64,000 bases of DNA. Origin: Arthrobacter sp. Bz4. Lineage in GTDB: Bacteria; Actinomycetota; Actinomycetes; Actinomycetales; Micrococcaceae. The DNA is taken from positions 1 through 64,000 of the forward strand of contig NZ_QDAE01000017.1 of assembly GCF_003075455.1 (NCBI RefSeq), given 5' to 3'. Made by a program: the position numbers and the translations under genes. Under the pieces are notes generated by a model that was not told the origin of the DNA, did no database searches, and was given only the letters and a program-made list of their open reading frames with translations. Below are positions 55,474 through 63,945 of this stretch, in pieces (the stretch's first letter is position 1; every line of letters starts with the position of its first letter).

Positions 55474-58154
55474 GCATTCAGGCCGAACCTGGCGGGCTTA
55501 TTGGTCGCGAAAGGGAGGTTGAGGAGATTTCGGCGAGCATTATGAACCCGACCATTGGTGGTGTTTTGGTCTGTGGCCCCTCGGGCATCGGTAAAACGGC
55601 AGTTGTAGACTCCGTGCTGGATCGGTTGAAGTCGAAAACCTTATCGGTTACCGTTTACGCCGATTCAACCCTTAGATGCGTTCCCTATGGTGCGCTGGCG
55701 CCGGTGATCGGGGGTCAGTATCTATCCGATGTAGGCTCGCCCCTTTCAGTACTCCGCCTCATCAAATCGGGTCTTCGGACAACCGCAGCTAGCGATCTTC
55801 GGCTGCCGGTGTTGGTCGTCCTGAGGAATGCCCACCACCTAGATGAGGATAGCGGTCACCTACTAGGACAGCTTGCGGTTGCCGGGGAAATTCGGCTGCT
55901 AGCAGTTTCCGATGAACCCGGGGACAAACCCATAGAACTTCATGAGCTTTGGCGGGATGGACTAGTCAAGCGGGTTGACCTCGCGGCACTTAGCCGTGAT
56001 CAGACCGCTCGACTCTGTCAGCAGCAGCTTGGAGGCACAGTCAGTGCAGGCACTGTAGCTTTGATTTTTGACTGGTCTCAAGGGCGCCCCTACCTTGCCA
56101 GGGCGCTCATCTCCCACTTCATCAGCGCTGGGGCCTTGGTTGAGACAAACGGTGTCTGGTTAATCTCCTCTACCCCGGAGTCTTTAGGTGATGTGCTTCT
56201 TGATCGTGTGAAGAATATCCTCAACGAATGTAGCCCGGCCGAACGCCAGGTGGTGGAAGCGGTTGCATCGGTGGGATGCATGCCCGTGGCCCTTGCTGGG
56301 AAAATTCTGGACGCGGTTGCGATGGACGGAGCGTTTCAGCTCAATCTTCTGGCCTACTCAAACCATCATGGCGGCGCCAAGAGTTGCATAACAGTCGCAC
56401 CAAAGTTGTATGGAGAAGTTATTACAAGCCTCATGCCACCGGGCAGGCGTGTCCAGATCATTCGATGGCTCCAAGAATCGGTGGTGGGTCAGAGTGAATT
56501 GGAGGCCGTCTGCGCCAGTACCCTCGTTACATTCAAGTTGGAACTTGGCTACTCCGTTGACGATCACGATTTGCTAGAAGCGGCACGGCAGGCGAACAAC
56601 GGTTATGCGCCCGGCCTTGCTGAACGTTTTTCTGCGGCAGTAACCTCACGTCAATTCGCCATTGCTGCTCGGGTAGAAAACGCGCGGAGCCTGTTGGGCC
56701 TTGCCGACATTGAAGCCGCAGCGTCCGAAGTTTCTGGCCTGATCGAAAGCGCAACAGATGTGTACACCCTTTGTGCGGCGGCGGTCACCGAGGCACAGAT
56801 TTACCTGCGAGGTGGGGGAGGGCCTGATGGTCTCCTGGCCATAGCGGGAAGGTGGACTAAAGCCGGACATCGACTGCCTCCAGAACAGTTCTTTCACCTC
56901 GAGCGGGGCTCTGCGGTCTTGAAGAATTTAGCATTCAGCCTCGCAGGGGATTATGCCGCCGCCATTTCGGGGCTTCGGCAAATAGTTGAGGAACACTCAC
57001 CGGAGACTCTCGCTAGCGGTTTTGCCCGGGTGCTACTTGGGGAATTGTCGGCGATCACAGGGCGCGCATCCGATGTTAGTGGAACTGTGTGGCGAGCAGT
57101 TTCGGAGACAAGGCCCGGAGGACTGATGGCTGATCACTATCGGGCTATCATCACCCGACAGGGTGTGCTGTCGGTGCAGATCAGAGACGACGCAGCAGTC
57201 GCCCAATTACTGCAATGGCATGAGCAGAACGCTCCGAAACAGGTTCAATACTTTGGCGGGGAAATGACGGCTATCGAAGGAATGATGGAGGTTCGACGCG
57301 GGCGAGTAAGAGCTGGGTGTGAACTACTGGCCGATGGAATCGAAGTGTTGCGATATTCCGATCCAGAATTGGTGCTGCCACTGGCGCTCGGTACTGCCGC
57401 TTTTGCTTGGGGACTTGTCGGCAGGCTGGACAAGTCCACCTCCTATGCACACGATTTAGATGCGCTCCCCTACCAAGGAGACCTACCCCGGCGGCTGGTC
57501 TCCAATGCCTATGTGACAGTTGCACGGTCGTGGCCCGCCGTGAATGCGCCTGATTTATCGGTCGTGGTGGCACGGGCCGATCAAGCCCGGTCCCTCGGAT
57601 TAGTCCACGCTGAAGCCGAGATTCTTGAGATTCTTTTTTTGTTGCAGCATCCAGTGCCGCAGCAGCGATTTCGAACTGTCTCTGAGCGCATTGACGGAAT
57701 CGGCTCTGAAGCTGCTTACATTATGGCTGAGGTGGCCGAATCAAACGATCCAGCTCGATTCACCGCAGCTAGTGATCGGGCGCTAGACAGTGGTCTGCTG
57801 CTGCTAGGTGCTGAATGTCTCGCCAGGGCGGCCGTCTGCTATAACCGTCTGGGGAAGTGGAGGGCCCAACACGCTGTATTACAGCGATTGCGCGGGCTGG
57901 GTCACACGCTCGGGGATGTCCGCACAGCTGCGATTAGTGACAACGCAATGGCCCGGGTCGCGCTAACCCGGCGCGAAAAGGAGATCGCCGCCCTCGCTGC
58001 AGAAGGGGCTGCTACAAGCGAGATAGCGCACAGCCTCACGGTGTCTCCCCGGACAGTAGAGGGGCATCTTTACCGGGTTTATTTGAAGCTTGGTATCAGC
58101 GGTCGTGACGAACTGATGCGGGGATTCGTTTCTGCAGGAGTTACGCCCAAATAG
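55470..58154 (+). CDS. LAL-type LuxR family regulator B1
   Basis: Protein of 894 residues. GREREVEEI at residues 12-20 opens the ATPase; Walker A is GPSGIGKT (36-43), followed by VPYGALAPVI. At the Walker B position it reads LVVLRNAHHLDE (115-126), lacking the usual Asp-Asp, so ATP hydrolysis may be lost. After a long helical repeat region, the HTH is LTRREKEIAALAAEGAATSE and SPRTVEGHLYRVYLKLGI. Closest partner in the array is B2 (e.g. YFGGEMTAIEGMMEVRRGR against LFGGMLEYFEGVVALRQGK). Start overlaps the A1 stop; 450 bp of leader separate it from A2. Confidence 0.88.
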   Translation: MSIQAEPGGLIGREREVEEISASIMNPTIGGVLVCGPSGIGKTAVVDSVLDRLKSKTLSVTVYADSTLRCVPYGALAPVIGGQYLSDVGSPLSVLRLIKSGLRTTAASDLRLPVLVVLRNAHHLDEDSGHLLGQLAVAGEIRLLAVSDEPGDKPIELHELWRDGLVKRVDLAALSRDQTARLCQQQLGGTVSAGTVALIFDWSQGRPYLARALISHFISAGALVETNGVWLISSTPESLGDVLLDRVKNILNECSPAERQVVEAVASVGCMPVALAGKILDAVAMDGAFQLNLLAYSNHHGGAKSCITVAPKLYGEVITSLMPPGRRVQIIRWLQESVVGQSELEAVCASTLVTFKLELGYSVDDHDLLEAARQANNGYAPGLAERFSAAVTSRQFAIAARVENARSLLGLADIEAAASEVSGLIESATDVYTLCAAAVTEAQIYLRGGGGPDGLLAIAGRWTKAGHRLPPEQFFHLERGSAVLKNLAFSLAGDYAAAISGLRQIVEEHSPETLASGFARVLLGELSAITGRASDVSGTVWRAVSETRPGGLMADHYRAIITRQGVLSVQIRDDAAVAQLLQWHEQNAPKQVQYFGGEMTAIEGMMEVRRGRVRAGCELLADGIEVLRYSDPELVLPLALGTAAFAWGLVGRLDKSTSYAHDLDALPYQGDLPRRLVSNAYVTVARSWPAVNAPDLSVVVARADQARSLGLVHAEAEILEILFLLQHPVPQQRFRTVSERIDGIGSEAAYIMAEVAESNDPARFTAASDRALDSGLLLLGAECLARAAVCYNRLGKWRAQHAVLQRLRGLGHTLGDVRTAAISDNAMARVALTRREKEIAALAAEGAATSEIAHSLTVSPRTVEGHLYRVYLKLGISGRDELMRGFVSAGVTPK

Positions 58155-58202
58155 TAGGCGCGTAACGCTGTTCCGCCTTGAAGTAATCGCGGCCCGTAAT
58201 AC

Positions 58203-58217
58203 GAGTAGCTCCTACCC
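58203..58217 (+). promoter_or_regulatory. Dyad GAGTAG-CTC-CTACCC upstream of LAL regulator A2
   Basis: Same as the site at 53061 with one arm mismatch, and the match extends downstream: CGAGTAG-N3-CTAC(T/C)C(A/G)TG(C/T)G. It lies 49 nt after the B1 stop and about 390 nt before A2. The 450-bp gap 58155-58604 has no gene, only this site, the nested hairpin at 58315 and an AT-richer stretch (58430-58490) that could hold a promoter. Confidence 0.5.
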
Positions 58218-58314
58218 GTGTGTGGTCACCGGTCGTTTAATTACGCTTCAGTAGTCTCCCAAAGCAGGGCGCGCTGGCGAAATACCGTTCGCCTGCGGTG
58301 GTGGACCCACGGTC

Positions 58315-58370
58315 GGGCCGGCGGCGGACAGCCTCCTGAGACCGGGCTGACCCCAGCCCGTCGTCGGCCC
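58315..58370 (+). ncRNA. Nested hairpin in the A2 leader, related to the element at 52891
   Basis: Outer stem GGGCCGGCGGCGG (58315-58327) with CCGTCGTCGGCCC (58358-58370), 13 bp with two G-U pairs. Inner stem AGCC (58330-58333) with GGCT (58345-58348), loop TCCTGAGACCG sharing CTGAGAC with the first copy; linker GACCCCA against ACCCCCAT. No T-run follows, so simple termination is less likely than for copy 1. Could be a structured leader RNA. Confidence 0.45.
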
Positions 58371-58604
58371 CACCTTGATAACCACAGCATGCGACAGATA
58401 GTTGTTCCGGCAGGTGGCTGAGAGATATGTCATCCTTTTTAGTGCCTTATTCATCGATCCAGCGTATCGTTATGGTCTAATGCGGTCGGCGTAGGGACGT
58501 TCTCTACATCACCGTAAGACCTGGAGGCGGGAGACAGCCGCTTCCTCGGAACTGCCGGGCTGGGACGACTCGCCGTGCCGACCTGCACCATGTAGTGGGG
58601 CGCT

Positions 58605-61250
58605 ATGTTTGCGGTGCAAGGAGACTGGCCGATTATTGGCCGGGATGAAGAGTTGGACAAACTGCGGGAAGCCGTGCGCAGATCAGACTGTCGCGGTGCG
58701 ATATTGACGGGTCAGGCTGGAATAGGCAAAACGGTTCTGGCGCAGAAGGTGGCCCGCGAGGTCGATGAGGACTATGAGCTTCTCTACATCAGGGGGAGTG
58801 CACTCACCTCGGGTATGCAGTATGGAGCGCTCAATTTTGTTCTCACGGAGCTGGACGATGAGGCCGTCGACAACCCTCTGATCCTCCTGAAGAGTTTGCG
58901 GGATCTGTTTTCAAAACGGATAGCTGGCAAGCAGACACTTATACTTGTTGATAACTTAGAGGATCTAGACAGCGCCTCTGCGATGGCGATAGCACACCTT
59001 GTTCGGGCCGGAGCCGCCAAAGTGCTCCTCATTTGTCAACACCTTCAGGCCGCACCCGACGATTTTAGCGACCTCTGGAAAGACGATCTTATTCACCGGG
59101 TCGATGTCAAACCGTTGTCCCTTGCTGACTCCAATCGATTACTCACCGCAGGGCTTCCTGGATCGGTGTCCCGATCCGTTGTCCTGGATATGTGGCATGC
59201 CAGTGGCGGCAATCCGCTATTCCTGCAGGCCATCGCCCGGGAGCAAGTCGAATCTGGCTACATCACCACCCAAGACGGCATCTGGGTGTCAGGCTCCCGG
59301 AAGACGCCGGATCCTGGTCGTATTATCACCGAACGGATCTCCACCAGTCTCGATCGGTTGACCCCAAATCAGCGAAAAACAGCAGAAATCGTCTCAATCG
59401 TCGGCGTGATCCCGCTGGAACTTCTCGATGAATTCTCGGGCGAGGCCGAGTTGGATGCACTCGTCGAAACAGGGGTCTTCCAGATCGATCATACGCAGCG
59501 GCCGATGGTTCGAATCGCTGTTGGTTTGATCGGCGACGTGATTCGACGACAGGTTCCACTCGGCCGGAGCCGGGACCTTCTTCACCAACTCGCAGCTTCC
59601 TCACTCAGCTTGCCGATGCCAGCGTTAAGCCGGATGAATTATGCGGCTTGGTGCCTGGAATGCTCGATGGACATCGCTCCGAAGTTAGCGATTGACGCCG
59701 CACGGTTAGCGAACCGCTATTACGACACGGATAGTGCACTTCGGTTCTTGAAGGCTGTTCCAGAAGAATTGAAGGGCGCATCGGAAGTCACAGAAGAAGC
59801 ACGTGCATACGGGATACAGGGCGAGACTGATCGAGCGCTGGCCATTCTTGACAAAAATGATGGGTATGCACAGAACAGTTCGTTGCATGAGTGGGTCGGC
59901 ATCCAAATGCTCAGGTGTCGACTCCTCACTAAGAATCCTGATCGTCACACGCAAGTGGATAGCATTCTCCACTTGGTTCGCGAGCGGGTGCAGGAAGAAC
60001 AAGCCGACCACGGGGGTTCGGACGGATTGTTGGTCGAAATCGAGTTACTCGACGCCGAGTTGAGGGCGTACAACGGCAGGTACACATCGATGATTGAGCC
60101 CCTGGATGAGCTACTCAAGCAGGGCGAAGCGATGGATCCAGCTGTGCGTCATCAGTTCTGTGGCTGGCTGGCAGAGGCACTGAGTATGACAGGTCGCCAG
60201 GAAGACGCTGTTCAACTCAGTCGCCTAGTGGTGCTGCGATTATCCGACACCGACGAAGACCCGCTACTCGCAGAGTCCGCCTGGGCACGGCTGTTTTCAG
60301 TCATGCTGATTTCCGGCGAATGGGAACAGTGTCTATCAATGCTGAGTGAACATACGCAAGGATCACTTGCCGGGATCTTTGATGGGACCTCTCTCGAGCT
60401 AGCAGAAGGGTGTCTCTACGCCTACGCCGGCCGGGGTGATGACGCACTCGCTAAGCTCCTTCCAGCCGTCAGCCAGCTTAGGATTCGTGATCACCAGGAT
60501 TTCCTGTCTCTTGCGGAAGCCGCGACTGCATACTCGTACTCCCTCACTGGGGATGTGAAATCATCGATGTCCCACCTCAAGGAGGTGGACTTAGAATCTC
60601 GCCGGTATGACTGGCATACCAGCCGGGCGACTCGGTACTTTGCCGTTCTGGCGTCAACTGCGACCCGCGACCCCCTCCACGCGGCCCAAGACATGCTCGA
60701 GCTAGCAGACGAGGATAGGGCTGAAGGAAACTTGGGACACGAGCTATTTTTTCTCTGCCAGGCAGTCCAGCTCGGACTGGACGATGTGGCTGAGCGGCTA
60801 GCCACGAGCGGGATGGACAGCCAAGGTGCCTACGCAGCTACCTGCGCGCTGTACGGAAAAGGAATAGCATCAGGAGACGCGGACCAGATGCTCAGAGCAG
60901 CCCAGATGGCCGCCGGAGTTGGTAACCTCCGGTTGGCTGTCGATGCTGCTTCCCTCGTGCAGAGACTGACTGCAGGCAGCGCATCGGAAGGAGATAGGGC
61001 GGCCGCTGTCGCCGCGGACGATGTACTCCGATCGCTCGGGCGCGGAAGTGGGGAGTTACGCCAACGGGCGCTTGAAAGCCTAACCGAGAGAGAGCGAGGC
61101 ATAGCACTACTCGTCGCCGAGGGATCGACCAACCGGCAGATAGCTTCGATACTCACCTTGTCCATCCGAACGGTCGAAGGACACATTTATCAGGTATATG
61201 CCAAATTGGGTGTGTCGAACCGTAGCCAGCTGAAGATGATCCTTGCGTAG
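58605..61250 (+). CDS. LAL-type LuxR family regulator A2
   Basis: Protein of 881 residues. GRDEELDKL (12-20), Walker A GQAGIGKT (36-43), YGAL (73-76) and Walker B LVDN (114-117), where the second Asp is replaced. The helical middle and the region GAYAATCALYGKGIASGDAD match A1's GRYASLCALYAKGVETEDPD. HTH: LTERERGIALLVAEGSTNRQ and SIRTVEGHIYQVYAKLGV. The last codons overlap the B2 start by 8 nt. Start ATG has GGGG about 8 nt upstream. Confidence 0.88.
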   Translation: MFAVQGDWPIIGRDEELDKLREAVRRSDCRGAILTGQAGIGKTVLAQKVAREVDEDYELLYIRGSALTSGMQYGALNFVLTELDDEAVDNPLILLKSLRDLFSKRIAGKQTLILVDNLEDLDSASAMAIAHLVRAGAAKVLLICQHLQAAPDDFSDLWKDDLIHRVDVKPLSLADSNRLLTAGLPGSVSRSVVLDMWHASGGNPLFLQAIAREQVESGYITTQDGIWVSGSRKTPDPGRIITERISTSLDRLTPNQRKTAEIVSIVGVIPLELLDEFSGEAELDALVETGVFQIDHTQRPMVRIAVGLIGDVIRRQVPLGRSRDLLHQLAASSLSLPMPALSRMNYAAWCLECSMDIAPKLAIDAARLANRYYDTDSALRFLKAVPEELKGASEVTEEARAYGIQGETDRALAILDKNDGYAQNSSLHEWVGIQMLRCRLLTKNPDRHTQVDSILHLVRERVQEEQADHGGSDGLLVEIELLDAELRAYNGRYTSMIEPLDELLKQGEAMDPAVRHQFCGWLAEALSMTGRQEDAVQLSRLVVLRLSDTDEDPLLAESAWARLFSVMLISGEWEQCLSMLSEHTQGSLAGIFDGTSLELAEGCLYAYAGRGDDALAKLLPAVSQLRIRDHQDFLSLAEAATAYSYSLTGDVKSSMSHLKEVDLESRRYDWHTSRATRYFAVLASTATRDPLHAAQDMLELADEDRAEGNLGHELFFLCQAVQLGLDDVAERLATSGMDSQGAYAATCALYGKGIASGDADQMLRAAQMAAGVGNLRLAVDAASLVQRLTAGSASEGDRAAAVAADDVLRSLGRGSGELRQRALESLTERERGIALLVAEGSTNRQIASILTLSIRTVEGHIYQVYAKLGVSNRSQLKMILA

Positions 61251-63933
61251 GTCTGAGACAGCTGAAGATATACGCTCCCCTCCAACTCATTTGGTTGGGA
61301 GACAAGTCTTGGTCGCTCAAATCCTTGAGCAGTTATCCGAAGCCCATCTTTATGGCGCCCTGGTGGTTGGCGAGCCAGGACTAGGTAAAACTGCCCTGTC
61401 CAGGGCCATCGTCGATGCTCTGGCCGATGAGGCGACCGTTATTCGCATCGGGGCTCAGCCATCTTTGAAAAAGGTTCCTTATGGTGCAATTGCACCGTAT
61501 TTAACGGACCTGTCAGTGGCGGACGCGGGGTCGCCCATCGCGATCTACCGTGCACTCACTAAGCACTTAGGGCAGCAAAAGCCCGGGACTCCGGCGCCGC
61601 TGTTCGTTGTAGACGATGCACACGACCTCGACGATAGTACAAGCGTCCTACTCACCCAGCTCATCGCCACTCGAAGGGCTCGGGCCCTAGTGCTCGCCCG
61701 ACCAACGCCAGGACCGCCGTCTGAGTTCCTCGCGCTCTGGCACGACAATATTTTGCATCGATATGACCTTGGTCCGTTGAATTTCCAAGAGATCCATGAG
61801 CTTTGCGTGAGGGAGCTAGGGGATCAGATTCTTTCAAGCGTGACTGCTCTCCTCAGCAAGACCTCAGAGGGCAATCCCATGTTCTTGCTGGCTTTGCTCC
61901 ACTCGGATACACGTGCGAAGTTTCTCGTCGAGCGAAATGGAGTTTGGTGTCTGGCGGGTGAGCGTCCTGAGATTGACCTTCGACTTACTGACCTCATCCG
62001 GGGACAGTTGCGCGGGCGCACTCCGGCCGAGCTGGAGGTACTCGAAACCGTAGCGCTGGCTGAACCCGTAGCGCTCGGCATTCTGCGGACGAGTTGCGAT
62101 CCCGAAGCCATCGATGCCTTAGCCAGGGACCAGCTGGTGGCCTTTTCGGAAGGAACCGACAAAGGGGTCGCCCTAGCTCACCCTTTGTATGGCGAAGTAA
62201 TACGGGCTCTTGTGCCGATTGGACGAAGTATAGCTATTCGGAGACGCCTCCTGACGCTTTCGGAGTATCAGACAGGGTCAATCGAAGGGTTTCTTCGCTG
62301 GGTTTCGTGGGGCCTTGACTGTGGCGCCAGCATCGACGATGCCACCCTACTGAGGGCTGCAATCGTTGCCAACCGATTGTACGATCCCGCCTTTGCGCTT
62401 CGAGCAGCCCGGGAAGTCCAGGCTCCCGAACTCAGATCACGCGCGCTCATCGAAATTGCCCATGCCCGGATGACTAGGGGCGACTTCACTTACGCACGCG
62501 AGCTGATAGACGAAACCCTGCAGAACTGCGTAAGCCTGCGGATCGCAAAGGAAGCGACATTGCTTTCAATAGACCTGCGGATGCGGTCCAGAAGCAACTC
62601 TGCTGAGATCCGACGTGATGCAGATCGATGGGCCGAGACTATCGACCGAATCGAGCAGCAGCAGGTCGGCGTTTCGGATCGATCCTTGCGGCGCTCCAGG
62701 CTCGGATGCCGCATACTGACGTGCTTCGTGATGAATCTGGATGGTCAGTACCAGGAGTCAGAGAAGTATCTTCTTGAGGTTCGAGATCATCCGGAAGGAA
62801 CCGATGAGACTCGCCTTGCGGCGCTCGCTCTCTTAGGAGAGGTATTTGGGGCGACCGGGCGAGCCCTAGCGGGCGCTGCTGCGACCGCTGAAGCTTTGGC
62901 AATCATTGCGGAGCACGGTCACCGATTCTTGCGTCACCAAGAATTCGTGATTACCCGGCACGGAATGTCGCTAGTCCGGGCGGGATCATGGAAGGAAGTT
63001 GGAACCCTACTGGCGGATCACTCGCAGCCCACCGATGGCGGGATGATGCTCTTCGGGGGGATGCTCGAATACTTTGAAGGGGTCGTTGCCTTGCGCCAGG
63101 GCAAAATGCGGACAGCACGCAAGCGGCTAATACTCGCTGTTGAGGGTTTCAGGGAGTCGGACGTTGCGCAGCTTATGACGATATCGACCGGAATGGCAGC
63201 CTATGCATGCGCAATGGCGGGCGATAGTGCTGGCGCTCAACAGTATGCGAGTGAGTTCGCCGCCCTGCCAGCTTATGGTCCCCTTCAGTCTCGACTCCTA
63301 GGACAGATCTACGTGGTGGGCGCTGAGGCGAGGTTCAAGGGTGCGGCGGGAAGCATCGCTGAACTTCGCAGGATTGCTCACTATGCAAGTAATTCGGGCA
63401 TGAAAGCTTTGGCGGCCTCGGCATTGGAACTCGCAGTCCGGCTCGGCGACACAGCGTCCCTCCCCTCGCTTGACGAGATTACCTCCGTTTTTGAAGGTGT
63501 TGACGGCGCAGTTGTGAATTCTATGGCCGCGGCGATGCGGGCAAAGGAAGCTGCCGCTCTGGAGTCAGCAGCAGTGAAAGCCAAGAACGCGGACTACCCG
63601 CTCATCGCGGCCGAATGCTACGGAACGGCGATTAACATACTCGCTCATAATGGGGCGGGGCAACGGGCACGTGCCCTGCAGTCTCCTTTGAACGAGCTAA
63701 TCGAAAAGCTTGAAGGATTACAAAGGCCCCAATTCTCTGAGTCTCAGTCAGCGACGAAGCTGACGGAACGCGAGCGCGACATCGTCACCCTAGCCTCCCG
63801 GGGGCACTCCAACCGCGACATTGCTGAGCAACAGGGAGTATCGGTGCGCACGGTTGAGGGGCACCTCTACAGGATCTTTGCAAAACTAGGCATCAGCCGG
63901 CGCGAGGATCTCCGGGATGTGGACCCAACGTAG
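61243..63933 (+). CDS. LAL-type LuxR family regulator B2
   Basis: Protein of 896 residues beginning with TTG inside the A2 3' end, so it depends on coupled translation. LVGRQVLVAQ (17-26), Walker A GEPGLGKT (43-50), VPYGAIAPYL (78-87) and intact Walker B VVDD (122-125). Similar to B1 throughout. HTH: LTERERDIVTLASRGHSNRD and SVRTVEGHLYRIFAKLGI. The stop codon TAG is within a dyad that resembles the leader sites. No later start for the frame preserves the GR motif, so TTG is likely right. Confidence 0.87.
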   Translation: MRRSETAEDIRSPPTHLVGRQVLVAQILEQLSEAHLYGALVVGEPGLGKTALSRAIVDALADEATVIRIGAQPSLKKVPYGAIAPYLTDLSVADAGSPIAIYRALTKHLGQQKPGTPAPLFVVDDAHDLDDSTSVLLTQLIATRRARALVLARPTPGPPSEFLALWHDNILHRYDLGPLNFQEIHELCVRELGDQILSSVTALLSKTSEGNPMFLLALLHSDTRAKFLVERNGVWCLAGERPEIDLRLTDLIRGQLRGRTPAELEVLETVALAEPVALGILRTSCDPEAIDALARDQLVAFSEGTDKGVALAHPLYGEVIRALVPIGRSIAIRRRLLTLSEYQTGSIEGFLRWVSWGLDCGASIDDATLLRAAIVANRLYDPAFALRAAREVQAPELRSRALIEIAHARMTRGDFTYARELIDETLQNCVSLRIAKEATLLSIDLRMRSRSNSAEIRRDADRWAETIDRIEQQQVGVSDRSLRRSRLGCRILTCFVMNLDGQYQESEKYLLEVRDHPEGTDETRLAALALLGEVFGATGRALAGAAATAEALAIIAEHGHRFLRHQEFVITRHGMSLVRAGSWKEVGTLLADHSQPTDGGMMLFGGMLEYFEGVVALRQGKMRTARKRLILAVEGFRESDVAQLMTISTGMAAYACAMAGDSAGAQQYASEFAALPAYGPLQSRLLGQIYVVGAEARFKGAAGSIAELRRIAHYASNSGMKALAASALELAVRLGDTASLPSLDEITSVFEGVDGAVVNSMAAAMRAKEAAALESAAVKAKNADYPLIAAECYGTAINILAHNGAGQRARALQSPLNELIEKLEGLQRPQFSESQSATKLTERERDIVTLASRGHSNRDIAEQQGVSVRTVEGHLYRIFAKLGISRREDLRDVDPT

Positions 63934-63945
63934 CTGTTACTACGT
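63928..63945 (+). promoter_or_regulatory. Dyad ACGTAG-CTGTTA-CTACGT at the end of the array
   Basis: Perfect 6-bp arms, 6-bp spacer, overlapping the B2 stop. GTAG/CTAC core as in the two upstream dyads but with wider spacing, followed by GATCAC as the 53061 site is followed by GATCA. May belong to the next gene beyond the window or be a chance palindrome. Confidence 0.3.

Noticed and set aside
52891-58370. 6C-type small RNA for the nested hairpins
   Set aside because: The 6C motif needs two hairpins with runs of six or more C in the loops; here the loops are CTGAGAC-like and the C-run is a linker.
53149-63933. LAL array as the regulatory part of a polyketide or peptide biosynthetic cluster
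   Set aside because: LAL regulators often sit in such clusters, but no biosynthetic, transport or resistance gene is in the flanking sequence of this window.
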